The notes under the pieces are model-generated. The model was not told the origin of the DNA, searched no databases, and saw only the letters and a program-made list of their open reading frames with translations. From the NCBI RefSeq assembly GCF_902497855.1, contig NZ_CABVHU010000017.1, positions 81,346 through 145,345 on the forward strand: 64,000 bases of DNA, in the 5' to 3' direction. This DNA is from Pseudomonas fluorescens (lineage in GTDB: Bacteria; Pseudomonadota; Gammaproteobacteria; Pseudomonadales; Pseudomonadaceae). The position numbers and the translations under genes were made by a program. Shown one piece after another: positions 26,176 through 35,098 of this stretch (position 1 is its first letter; each line of letters begins with the position of its first letter).

Positions 26176-29100
26176 ATGAGCATTATCGAGAAAGCAGGCT
26201 ATTGCACACTGTGCCGCTCCCGCTGCGGCACCATCAACCTGGTAGCGAACGACACGCTGCTGGAGGTTCGTCCAAACCCCTCCCACCCCACCGGGAAAGC
26301 GATATGCCTGAAGGGAAAGTCAGCCCCTGAATTGCTTCATAGTGCTGATCGCATTTTGTTTCCAATGCGCAGGACCAACCCCAAGCACCATCCGGATCCA
26401 GGTTGGAAAAGAATTACTTGGGAAGAAGCACTCTCAGAAGTCGCCAATCGCCTCCAACATGCGAAGCGAAATGAGGGAGCCGAATCGGTCGCTTTCGCAG
26501 TCACCACACCCAGTGGGACTCCCTTGAGCGACAGCATCGACTGGATTGAACGTTTCATCCGCTTGTTTGGCAGTCCTAATACTTGCTACGCCACTGAGAT
26601 CTGCAATTGGCACAAAGATCACGCTCACGCTTTCACATTTGGCTGTGGCATGCCCACTGCCGACTATCGTCGCGCTGAGCTGATTCTGCTCTGGGGACAC
26701 AATCCAACCAATACCTGGCTTGCCCAAGCGGAAGCGATCGGGGTTGGCAGAAATGCTGGCGCCAAGTTAATCGTGATCGACCCCCGAGCAACACCATTGG
26801 CAAGCCAGGCAGATCAGTGGCTGCGCGTTGCACCCGGCACGGACTTAACTCTGGCGATGGCGCTTGCCAATCTGCTAATTGAGTCCAAAGCATTCGACCT
26901 GGACTTCGTTTGTCGCTGGACCAATGGACCGCTTCTTGTCCGTGCCGACAATGGCCATTTTCTCCGAGGCCGCGATATCGGGTGGGCAGATGAAGATGCG
27001 TTCGTAGTCTGGGACACCCTTACAGAAGCACCAACAGCATCCCGCACATTGCATAGCGAAGACTTTGATCACTTGGCGCTACGCGGAACCTTCCAAGTCC
27101 AAATCGTAGAGCAGAACTCCCCACGCTTAGTGAACTGTCGGCCCGCATTTGAGCTGTATGCACTCGAGTGTGCGCATTACTCTGTTGAGCGAACCTCGGC
27201 TATTACCCAGATTCCAGAAGCCGACATACGCAATGCCGCGCGTCTCATCGGATCCGCAAGCCGGATTGCCTTTCATGCCTGGTCAGGCGTAGGTCAGCAC
27301 GACAATGCGACCCAAACCGATCGCGCAATGGCATGTCTCTATGCCCTGACAGGTAGCTTCGACAAGATCGGCGGCAATCGGGTGTACCAAAAGCCACCAC
27401 ACAATGCCGTTGCTTCGTTTGACCTGCTCTCAGACGAGCAGCGACAGAAGGCACTGGGTTTTGCTGACCGGCCGCTGGGGCCCCCTTCTCAGGGCTGGAT
27501 TACAGCACGTGATCTCTACAATGCCATCCTCACCAAGCAGCCCTATGCCATCCGCACGCTGATGGCTTTCGGCACCAACTTGCTGTTGTCGCAACCGGAA
27601 GTTGATAAAGGTGCCAAAGCACTTGGCGCACTTGACTTCTATGTGCATTGCGACCTTTTTGAATCACCAAGTGCCCGTTACGCGGACATCTTGCTCCCCG
27701 TAAATACACCTTGGGAGCGGGAGGGGTTGCGTATCGGTTTCGAGATATCGGCGCAGGCCGAGCAGCTCGTTCAACTTCGCCAACGGATGGTTTCTTCCCG
27801 CGGCGAATCGCGGTCGGACAACGAAATCGTCTTTGATCTGGCGGTCAGGCTGGGGATGAGCGACCAGTTCTTCGGTGGCAGTCTCGAAGCGGGTTGGGAC
27901 CATATGCTTAGCCCATCCGGTCTGAGTGTGGAAATTCTGCGTAACCATCCGGAAGGCGTTCAAGTACCTATTGTGGACGTCGCAAGAAAGTACGCTACGC
28001 GTCCTCGGCATAGCGCATTCAACACGCCTACCGGGTTGGTGGAGCTTTACTCAGAGCGCTTGCTGAATCATGGCTACCCCCCTTTGCCCTGCTCTAAATC
28101 ACCCCAAGACGGTGGTGGCACGGTACAGGGCTGCGCCTTCCCCTTGGTGCTGACTTCTGTCAAGAGCGGCTACTTTTGCCATAGCCAACATCGCAGTCTC
28201 GCATCCCTCAGACGCAAAGCGATTCGGCCAGAACTGGAACTGTCCTCGGAGTTGGCCGCTGCCCGCGGAATCAAGCAGGGCGATCCCGTCAGAGTCACGA
28301 CCGCAGTCGGTAATGCTCTGTTCATGGCACGTGTAACCGAGGGGCTGCATCCTGGGGTTGTGGTCGGTGAATACGGGTGGTGGCAACGGTGTGATTCGCT
28401 CGGCCAAGTCGACCTTGATGCCACCGGCAGTTCCAATAGCAACTTCAACAGCCTGATCTCCAGCGACAATATTGATCCCATCAGCGGGTCTTCACCTCTT
28501 CGGGCGTATCGCTGCGACGTCCAGCGAGATGAGCGTTTCAACATCGAGCAGAGGCGCTGGGAAGGATTCCGTGATTTTCGCATTGCCAAGCTGGTGAAAG
28601 AGACTTGCGACGTCACTTCGGTGTACATGGAGCCGCTCGACGGTGGCGGCTTGCCGGATTTCCAGCCGGGGCAGCACGCCACTATCAGGCTACCGATTGG
28701 CCCACAAGAAGTGGTGCGCTCCTACTCAATGACCGGGTCCGCATTCGTAGCCAATCGCAAGGGTTACTCGATATCGGTTCGACGCGCGACTGGACGCACC
28801 CCCGACGGCGAGCAGGTCTTCGGTCGAGCATCCACCTACATCAATCAGGAATTGGCCGTGGGCGATGTCATCTCACTCCGGGCTCCGTCCGGTACGTTCA
28901 TCATGCCCGTTGCCACTTCGCGTCCTTTGGTTCTTCTGGCTGGCGGAATCGGTATTACACCCTTCATCAACTTGCTTGAGACGCTTGTTGATGTTGTGGC
29001 GCCCCCTGAAACTCTTCTGCTCTATGCGAATCAGCAGGGTGCGGCTCACGCGTTCAAAGCTCGTCTCAAAGCGCTCCAGGAGCGAATTCCTGGCCTTGAA

Positions 29101-29601
29101 ATCATCAATTTCTACGACCGCCCCAGTGCGGAAGACCAATTGGGCGTTGATTACGACGTTGCCGGCCGAGTCAGTGTCGACTGCATTCCATCAGCGATGC
29201 TCAAACGTCGCCCGCTTTTCTACATGTGCGGGCCCGCTCCAATGATGGACGCCTTCACCAATGCGCTCATCGGTGTTGGTGTTCCTCGCTTCGACATCAT
29301 CAAAGAAATCTTCCGGTCCCCGTCAACGGTAACGGTGGAGCCTGGTCAAGAGTTTCGTGTGTCGTTCACCAAATCAAGCATCTCCCGCACGTGGAAATCG
29401 GCAGACGGACCATTGCTCAGCTTCGCCGAAAGCCTGGGTGTGGATTTACCCAGCGGATGCCGAGTCGGCCAATGCGAAAGCTGTTCCGTGCGTGTTGTGT
29501 CAGGAGCCACTCGGCATCTGCACGGCGAAGAGCCCGAAGACTCCTCCGTATGCCTGGCCTGCCAAGCAGTTCCAACCAGCGACCTTGTTCTTGACGCCTA
29601 A
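26176..29601 (+). CDS. Fusion of a molybdopterin oxidoreductase with a flavin/NAD, 2Fe-2S reductase
   Basis: A 1141-residue soluble protein without Tat signal. Residues 10-44 hold a 4Fe-4S motif (C10, C13, C17, C44). The DMSO-reductase-type molybdenum domain runs to about residue 790, with ATEICNWHKDHAHAF near 143 supplying a possible cysteine ligand to Mo. Residues about 795-1045 are a phthalate-dioxygenase-reductase-like module (RSYSMTGS flavin site, AGGIGITPFINL nicotinamide site, FYMCGPAPMMDAF). The last ~90 are a plant-type 2Fe-2S domain (CRVGQCESC then VCLAC). The layout implies NAD(P)H-driven reduction, or oxidation giving NAD(P)H, in one polypeptide. Substrate unknown. Confidence 0.85.
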   Translation: MSIIEKAGYCTLCRSRCGTINLVANDTLLEVRPNPSHPTGKAICLKGKSAPELLHSADRILFPMRRTNPKHHPDPGWKRITWEEALSEVANRLQHAKRNEGAESVAFAVTTPSGTPLSDSIDWIERFIRLFGSPNTCYATEICNWHKDHAHAFTFGCGMPTADYRRAELILLWGHNPTNTWLAQAEAIGVGRNAGAKLIVIDPRATPLASQADQWLRVAPGTDLTLAMALANLLIESKAFDLDFVCRWTNGPLLVRADNGHFLRGRDIGWADEDAFVVWDTLTEAPTASRTLHSEDFDHLALRGTFQVQIVEQNSPRLVNCRPAFELYALECAHYSVERTSAITQIPEADIRNAARLIGSASRIAFHAWSGVGQHDNATQTDRAMACLYALTGSFDKIGGNRVYQKPPHNAVASFDLLSDEQRQKALGFADRPLGPPSQGWITARDLYNAILTKQPYAIRTLMAFGTNLLLSQPEVDKGAKALGALDFYVHCDLFESPSARYADILLPVNTPWEREGLRIGFEISAQAEQLVQLRQRMVSSRGESRSDNEIVFDLAVRLGMSDQFFGGSLEAGWDHMLSPSGLSVEILRNHPEGVQVPIVDVARKYATRPRHSAFNTPTGLVELYSERLLNHGYPPLPCSKSPQDGGGTVQGCAFPLVLTSVKSGYFCHSQHRSLASLRRKAIRPELELSSELAAARGIKQGDPVRVTTAVGNALFMARVTEGLHPGVVVGEYGWWQRCDSLGQVDLDATGSSNSNFNSLISSDNIDPISGSSPLRAYRCDVQRDERFNIEQRRWEGFRDFRIAKLVKETCDVTSVYMEPLDGGGLPDFQPGQHATIRLPIGPQEVVRSYSMTGSAFVANRKGYSISVRRATGRTPDGEQVFGRASTYINQELAVGDVISLRAPSGTFIMPVATSRPLVLLAGGIGITPFINLLETLVDVVAPPETLLLYANQQGAAHAFKARLKALQERIPGLEIINFYDRPSAEDQLGVDYDVAGRVSVDCIPSAMLKRRPLFYMCGPAPMMDAFTNALIGVGVPRFDIIKEIFRSPSTVTVEPGQEFRVSFTKSSISRTWKSADGPLLSFAESLGVDLPSGCRVGQCESCSVRVVSGATRHLHGEEPEDSSVCLACQAVPTSDLVLDA

Positions 29602-29634
29602 CGACAGAGCTCCACCCACCTGGAAGAAGCAATC

Positions 29635-30582
29635 ATGCTGATACTCGATGCCCCAACGACCCGCTCACTCCTCCCTTTTGACCAACTTGTCCCTGCACTG
29701 AAGAACGCGTTCAGCCGAGGATGCGAGGTTCCGCTTCGCCACAATCACAGCATTCAGGTCGACGGCAAAGAACCCGGGACGATGCTGCTGATGCCTGCAT
29801 GGCAAGCTGGTGAATACCTTGGCATCAAAACTGTAACTGTCTTCCCGGGGAACACAAAGCTCAAACTCCCGGGCCTGCATTCCACCTATATGCTCCATGA
29901 CGCAAACACGGGTAAACCGCTGGCGTTAATTGATGGCAATGAAATTACGTCCCGGCGAACTGCTGCCGCCTCGGCACTGGCCGCTTCCTACCTGAGCCGT
30001 CAAGACTCCTGCTCCTTGCTGGTTCTGGGTGCTGGGCGAGTCGCCAGTTTGCTGCCTTATGCTTACCGCGCAGTAAGGCCAATTGAACATGTTTCGGTCT
30101 GGGATATCGATCAAGGACAAGCTGAACGTTTGGTGGAACAGCTAAGAGCCGATGGGTTTCATGCAACAGCCGCCCAAGACCTGGAAAGCAATTGCAAAGT
30201 TGCCGACATTGTGACGGCTGCCACCCTGTCTACTGTTCCTCTCGTGCGGCGTGAATTCCTACGACCAGGCACTCACCTTGATCTTATCGGTGGTTTCACG
30301 CCGCAGATGCGAGAAGCTGATGACTGCTGTTTCGACGGAACTTCCATATTCGTCGACACAAGCGAAGCCCCGATGAAAGCCGGGGATTTGCTGCATCCGA
30401 TCGCGTCAGGCGTCATGAGCGAGGTTGATATTAGCGCTGATCTCGCTGAACTGTGCCGCAGCGGTCATCCGGGAAGAAAAAACAGTAAGGAAATTACCGT
30501 ATTTAAAGCTGTCGGCACCGCACTGGAAGACTTGGCGGCCGCCGTAATGGCTTACGAAACATACTGCAATTATGGCCAATAA
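29635..30582 (+). CDS. Ornithine cyclodeaminase/mu-crystallin family enzyme
   Basis: A 315-residue NAD(P)-dependent enzyme. It has the substrate-side residues VPLRHNHSI and MLLMPAW, GIKTVTVFPGN, the Rossmann loop LLVLGAGRVASLL and the VDTSEAPMKAGDLLHP region. Relatives include ornithine cyclodeaminase, cyclic-imine (pyrroline/piperideine-2-carboxylate) reductases and alanine dehydrogenases. It follows the molybdoenzyme by 33 bases. A cyclic imine or amino acid as pathway intermediate would fit. Which one is unknown. Confidence 0.85.
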   Translation: MLILDAPTTRSLLPFDQLVPALKNAFSRGCEVPLRHNHSIQVDGKEPGTMLLMPAWQAGEYLGIKTVTVFPGNTKLKLPGLHSTYMLHDANTGKPLALIDGNEITSRRTAAASALAASYLSRQDSCSLLVLGAGRVASLLPYAYRAVRPIEHVSVWDIDQGQAERLVEQLRADGFHATAAQDLESNCKVADIVTAATLSTVPLVRREFLRPGTHLDLIGGFTPQMREADDCCFDGTSIFVDTSEAPMKAGDLLHPIASGVMSEVDISADLAELCRSGHPGRKNSKEITVFKAVGTALEDLAAAVMAYETYCNYGQ

Positions 30583-30633
30583 CAACTGACAACCTAGCGC
30601 TGCCATCAATTCAAATAAGTACAGGAGACAGCC

Positions 30634-32079
30634 ATGAAATCTGCAACCATCACAACAAAGGAAGAAGAAACGACTTCTCACACAGGACTTGAGAGACTTG
30701 CAATCAGGGTCACGGAATGGTCGGAGAGATGGTTTCCGGACTCTTACATTTTTGCTGCAATTGCGGTAGTAGTCGTCGCCTTCGGTGCTTTGTGCATAGG
30801 CGCATCACCAAAGGCGGTAGCCGTCGCTTTTGGTGATGGCTACTGGAGCCTTATTCCCTTCACCATGCAAATGGCCATCGTCGCGATATCTGGATATGTC
30901 GTGGCGGTTTCCCCACCGGCGTCCGTGTTGATCCAAAAGCTCGCAGCGGTACCCAAGACAGCTCGAGGTGCAGTGGCCTTCGTAGCCCTTGTAAGTCTAT
31001 TGGCCTCACTGTTCAACTGGGCGATCAGCCTCATTTTGAGCGGGCTCCTGGTACGTGCGATCGCCCGACGCACTGGATTTCGCGTTGACTATAGAGCAGC
31101 GAGTGCAGCCGCGTACCTGGGCATGGGAGCGACCTGGGCCTTGGGCTTGAGTTCCTCCGCCGCTCAACTGCAAGCTAATCCAGCTAGCTTGCCAAAATCC
31201 TTGTTGGATATCACAGGTGTAATCCCATTCTCAGAGACCATCTTCCTGTGGCAGTCGATGGCAATGACTTTCGTTCTGATTGTCGTCTCTGTGCTAGTGG
31301 CCTACTTCTCTGCTCCAACAGAAGAGCGCGCGCTAACGGCCAAGGATATGGGCGTAAACCTCAATGACACGGACGAAGCGGTGACACGGCCGACCCGTCC
31401 TGGTGAATGGCTGGAATATAGCCCACTGCTCACGCTGCTTATCGTTGGCCTCGGAGCCGTTTGGCTGTTCTTTGAGTTCACGACAAAGGACCCGGTCTTT
31501 GCAATATCCAGCCTCAACACCTACAACTTCATGTTTCTTATGCTGGGGATGCTGCTCAACTGGCGGCCGAAGCGCTTTCTTCGAGCTGTAGCGAAGTCTG
31601 TACCATCGACTGCCGGTGTATTGATTCAATTCCCTCTATACGGTGGCATCGCGTTTATTCTAACCAAAGCACTTGGTCCGGACGGCGCAACCCTTTCTCA
31701 CCACATGGCATCGGCATTCGTCTCAGTGGCTACTGAGGAAGCTTTCCCCGCCGTCATGGGTGTGTATTCGGCAGTGCTAGGTTTCTTCGTGCCTTCCGGC
31801 GGTGGCAAATGGATCATTGAGGCCCCCTATGTCATGCAGGCAGCTAACGAGTTGCATGTTCATCTGGGGTGGGCGGTTCAAATATACAACGCCGCAGAAG
31901 CACTCCCCAATCTGATCAATCCTTTCTGGATGCTACCGCTTTTGGGCGTGCTGGGCATTAAGGCCAAGGATGTCGTCGGTTTCACTTTCACTCAGTTAGT
32001 TGTCCACACTCCCCTTGTGCTGTTCATGTTGTGGGCACTCGCCTTCACCCTCACCTATCAGCCACCGGTTATGCCATAG
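30634..32079 (+). CDS. Short-chain fatty acid transporter, AtoE family
   Basis: A 481-residue inner-membrane protein with 12 or more hydrophobic segments, matching the AtoE-type carrier (ERLAIRVTEWSERWFPDSY start, VSLLASLFNWAISLILSG, GFFVPSGGGKWIIEAPYVM, NLINPFWMLPLLGVLGI). These carry short-chain acids such as acetoacetate or butyrate. Third gene of the molybdoenzyme operon, 51 bases after the cyclodeaminase-family gene with AGGAGA before its ATG. It suggests the operon substrate or product is a small carboxylate. Confidence 0.85.
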   Translation: MKSATITTKEEETTSHTGLERLAIRVTEWSERWFPDSYIFAAIAVVVVAFGALCIGASPKAVAVAFGDGYWSLIPFTMQMAIVAISGYVVAVSPPASVLIQKLAAVPKTARGAVAFVALVSLLASLFNWAISLILSGLLVRAIARRTGFRVDYRAASAAAYLGMGATWALGLSSSAAQLQANPASLPKSLLDITGVIPFSETIFLWQSMAMTFVLIVVSVLVAYFSAPTEERALTAKDMGVNLNDTDEAVTRPTRPGEWLEYSPLLTLLIVGLGAVWLFFEFTTKDPVFAISSLNTYNFMFLMLGMLLNWRPKRFLRAVAKSVPSTAGVLIQFPLYGGIAFILTKALGPDGATLSHHMASAFVSVATEEAFPAVMGVYSAVLGFFVPSGGGKWIIEAPYVMQAANELHVHLGWAVQIYNAAEALPNLINPFWMLPLLGVLGIKAKDVVGFTFTQLVVHTPLVLFMLWALAFTLTYQPPVMP

Positions 32080-32218
32080 GTCAACATCCTTGTGCGGCGC
32101 CTTCGCCGGTGCCGTACAAGCCGGGTATCTCTCGACACGATCTGTAAACTCACTCAACCCCCGTTGGTGGGCTTGATCTCACCTATACACAGGACTGTGT
32201 AAAACTGGAGGACGACGA

Positions 32219-33217
32219 ATGTTAACTGACATTTTGCTGGATAACTTTGGTCGACGCATAGACTATCTACGAATTTCGGTGACGGACAGATGCGACTTTC
32301 GTTGTGTCTATTGCATGGCGGAAGACATGAAGTTCCTCCCTCGCCAAAGAGTGCTTAGCCTGGATGATCTTTACCTCCTCGCCGAGAGATTCGTTACATT
32401 AGGCACGAGAAAGATTCGTCTGACTGGTGGCGAGCCTCTCATTCGGCCGGGCATTCTCGGATTATGCGAACGAATTGCAATACTGCCGGGTTTGAATGAA
32501 CTTTGCTTGACGACTAACGGCTCTCATCTTGCTCGACTGGCTTACCCCTTGTTCGCGACAGGTTTGAAACGCCTTAACATCAGCATGGATAGCTTGAGAC
32601 CCACTCGCTTTCGCCAACTGACTCGAACAGGTGAACTGAACCAGGTTCTGGCCGGAATCGACGCGGCACTCGCGGCCGGCTTTCAGCAGATCAAGCTGAA
32701 CTGTGTAGTGATGAAAGGCCGTAATGATGACGAAATCCTTGACCTGGTGACATTTGCCATAAACCACTGGATAGACATTAGCTTCATTGAGGAGATGCCG
32801 CTTGGGAGGATTGATGAGCACAGTCGCGTTGAATCGTTCTGCTCAAGCGCTGAAGTGCGCAACCGCATTGCCGAACGCTACACGCTGATTAAATCGATGG
32901 AAACCACCAATGGTCCGTCACGCTATTGGCGCTTGGCAGAATTCCCATCCACTCGAATTGGATTCGTTTCGCCTCATAGCGAGAATTTTTGTGCAGATTG
33001 CAACCGTGTGCGAATAACCGCGGAAGGGAAGTTATTACTGTGCCTGGGTAACGAGGCGTCCGTTGACTTGAAGAAAATACTGGAATGCTCCCTTGGGGAT
33101 AATCTTCAACTCGATCAAGCCATACTGGGTGCGATGCGAAAAAAGCCGAAAGATCACGACTTCCAAATAAGTGACGATGTTCAGGTCATTCGATTCATGA
33201 ACATGAGTGGAGGATAA
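32219..33217 (+). CDS. moaA: GTP 3',8-cyclase MoaA
   Basis: A 332-residue radical SAM enzyme making the first molybdopterin precursor. The N-terminal cluster is CDFRCVYC, the C-terminal cluster is FCADCNRVRITAEGKLLLCLG, GGEPLIRPG is present and the C-terminal GG tail (MNMSGG) is intact. It sits 139 bases after the transporter gene with a clear GGAGG site. Cofactor genes are normally elsewhere, so a copy here points to a dedicated supply for the adjacent molybdoenzyme. Downstream (33218-33603) there is only repeat sequence. Confidence 0.9.
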   Translation: MLTDILLDNFGRRIDYLRISVTDRCDFRCVYCMAEDMKFLPRQRVLSLDDLYLLAERFVTLGTRKIRLTGGEPLIRPGILGLCERIAILPGLNELCLTTNGSHLARLAYPLFATGLKRLNISMDSLRPTRFRQLTRTGELNQVLAGIDAALAAGFQQIKLNCVVMKGRNDDEILDLVTFAINHWIDISFIEEMPLGRIDEHSRVESFCSSAEVRNRIAERYTLIKSMETTNGPSRYWRLAEFPSTRIGFVSPHSENFCADCNRVRITAEGKLLLCLGNEASVDLKKILECSLGDNLQLDQAILGAMRKKPKDHDFQISDDVQVIRFMNMSGG

Positions 33218-33221
33218 AAAT

Positions 33222-33316
33222 ACTTTTGAAAGTAAATCCGTGCCCTTTCCCACCTTTGAAAGTAAAACCGTCCCCTTTCCCAGTCCCTTTCCCACGTCCC
33301 CTTTGCCTCTCTTCTT
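33222..33316. repeat. Degenerate pyrimidine-rich direct repeats (CCCTTTCCCA units)
   Basis: Two tandem units with TTTGAAAGTAAA followed by CCGTNCCCTTTCCCA, then shorter units ending in CCCTTTCCCA and CCCCTTTGCC. A similar but more regular CCTTTTTTCC tract occurs at 58261-58376. The 386-base gap 33218-33603 shows no other feature I can name; frames across it look spurious. Confidence 0.6.
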
Positions 33317-33603
33317 CCTAAGAGTTCTGGGCCAGGCTGGGTTGATAAACGGCAATGGGCGGACTGTGGATTTCACTTGCCCATGGCGTTCCGGGGCTGT
33401 TCGGCAGCGCCCTGTTCGCACCTGGTTTTTCTGTTTCTGGCGGTGTGTGCTGCGCTGATAATCTCTAAGGCTTGAGGCGCATCGAACGCTCATACTGAAA
33501 AACAAGCTCATTGGAAAGTCTGGGCTTCTGGCAACTCCGGAACCGTCTGCTACCGTCAACAAGCGAGTCCGTATTGCGGCGGATTATAAGGAGCAAACCC
33601 ACC

Positions 33604-33963
33604 ATGCCTGCCCATGAAGTGTCTTGGTCCACTCGTTTAAAACTGTCGCTGCTGGCGGGAGGACTCACCGCTACCTTGCTCGCGCTGGCCAGCGAGGTCG
33701 CCGTGTTGCGTACCGAGCCCCTTCGTCCCCATGTACGGCTGGGCGAAGTGCTCATTGATGCCAGTGTCGATCCCGCCCCGCCTATCGCCCAGGTCGAAGA
33801 AAAACTGTGTGAAGAAGCTGCCAAGCTTGGGGGCGATGCCGCGGTGGTGGTTTACGACCATATCCAACCCGTGGGCGCCTATGTCAACGGACCGCTATGG
33901 GCTCGAGACGTCAAAACCATCGAGGGTCGAAAACTCAAGGCGATTGTGATCAAGTACCGCTAA
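33604..33963 (+). CDS. Small exported or membrane-anchored protein, function unknown
   Basis: A 119-residue protein starting MPAHEVSWSTRLKL with a hydrophobic segment at about residues 14-32 (uncleaved anchor or signal). The rest is a compact alpha/beta region (IAQVEEKLCEEAAKLGGDAAVVVYDH, then GRKLKAIVIKYR) that recalls YbjQ/DUF4156-type heavy-metal or envelope proteins, but weakly. ATG 33604 follows AAGGAGCAAACCCACC. It stands alone with a REP element downstream. No function is proposed. Confidence 0.7.
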   Translation: MPAHEVSWSTRLKLSLLAGGLTATLLALASEVAVLRTEPLRPHVRLGEVLIDASVDPAPPIAQVEEKLCEEAAKLGGDAAVVVYDHIQPVGAYVNGPLWARDVKTIEGRKLKAIVIKYR

Positions 33964-34000
33964 CCACTCTCCAGGATTTTGTACACACCACAGATCAAAA

Positions 34001-34030
34001 TGTGGGAGCGAGACCGGCTTGCCGGCGAAG
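34001..34030 (+). repeat. REP element
   Basis: GTGGGAGCGAGACCGGCTTG followed by CCGGCGAAG, the usual Pseudomonas REP shape with a short imperfect stem (CCGGC/GCCGG). It lies just after the small envelope protein gene. Confidence 0.7.
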
Positions 34031-34163
34031 AGGCGTTTCCACTGGACCAACCAGCAAACAGCACTAGACTTCCAGCCATGACGCTGACATTTTTTTTGTT
34101 CGGGTTTATGCCGGCTTTGGCTCGGCGAATAGTCGGGCATGTAGTCAAAAAAGGAGCACCGCC

Positions 34164-35045
34164 ATGCAGGAGCATCTGATGCCAGTCCCGTTCTACGAGG
34201 ACACGGTAGTTCTGGTTGGTCAGGGCACTGATCCGTTTGTCGCTATGAAGCCGATCGTCAAGAATATGGGACTGGACTGGGAAACGCAGTTGCGAAGACT
34301 GGAGGAGAGATTCAACTCAGTGGTGGTTGAACTGACCACGACGGGAGGTGATGGCAAACAATACGCAATGACCTGTCTCCCCCTTCGCAAGCTTGCGGCG
34401 TGGCTCTACTCGATAAACCCGGCCAAGGTGAAGCCCGAGTTTCGCGCCAAGGTCGTTCGTTACCAGGAAGAATGCGACGACGTGTTGTGGGACTACTGGA
34501 GCAAGAGCAGCACTTCTCGCGCCGGATCGGCGAACGTTGCGCAACTGATAGCCCTCTCACGCCATCGGATTGCACTGCTCAAGGAATTGAGCCGTACCTG
34601 CGACAACGCCATACGCACTGCGATCCATGAGCAAGTCGCACTCGCCTCCCACCAGTTAGGATTGTCAGTCCCCGACCTGACCAGCATCGGGACCGGGGCA
34701 CCAGCTCCCGCCAACATGTTGGTCGAGTTCTGGGGTGCGCTGGCGTTTCTGGACAGCAAGGGTGTGCGTTACAACCACTGCACCCCATCGAAGGATTTTC
34801 TCTACTTACAGCTTCCCCACCTTGCCCAACTATTCAAAAAGCACGACATCGAGATCAAGTTCACCCGCGAATTACGCCAGGCGATGAGGGAGTCCAAGCA
34901 TCCACGTTATATAAGTAATACGACTCAACACAGCGCTATAGAACGCATTTCGTTGAAATGCTGGGTATTTGAGTGGCCCGTTCGCCGCGAACGAGATGTG
35001 TTTGAAGCCCTGGATAAATATCCGGTCAGGCGCAATACAGCCTGA
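34164..35045 (+). CDS. Phage antirepressor-like protein (P22 AR N-terminal domain)
   Basis: A 293-residue protein. Residues about 1-115 fit the P22_AR_N domain (VPFYEDTVVLVGQG, FVAMKPIVKNMGLDW, YAMTCLPLRKLAAWLYSI, VKPEFRAKVVRYQEECDDVLW in outline). The C-terminal half has no signature I recognise. Such domains occur in phage antirepressors and in stand-alone chromosomal proteins. AAAGGAGCACCGCC precedes ATG 34164. No other phage genes are nearby, so it is an orphan, perhaps a domesticated remnant. Confidence 0.75.
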   Translation: MQEHLMPVPFYEDTVVLVGQGTDPFVAMKPIVKNMGLDWETQLRRLEERFNSVVVELTTTGGDGKQYAMTCLPLRKLAAWLYSINPAKVKPEFRAKVVRYQEECDDVLWDYWSKSSTSRAGSANVAQLIALSRHRIALLKELSRTCDNAIRTAIHEQVALASHQLGLSVPDLTSIGTGAPAPANMLVEFWGALAFLDSKGVRYNHCTPSKDFLYLQLPHLAQLFKKHDIEIKFTRELRQAMRESKHPRYISNTTQHSAIERISLKCWVFEWPVRRERDVFEALDKYPVRRNTA

Positions 35046-35098
35046 CTGGATTTACCCCAGCCGAGTGAGCCCGCGACTGCGCTTTTTTGCCGGACATC

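Noticed and set aside
33207..33458. Plus-strand frame across the pyrimidine-rich repeats
   Set aside because: Composition follows the repeat (FP and SP runs) and it overlaps the moaA end; no ribosome site.
33979..34179. Plus-strand frame before the antirepressor-like gene
   Set aside because: Begins inside the REP element, overlaps the real ribosome site and start at 34164, and resembles no protein.
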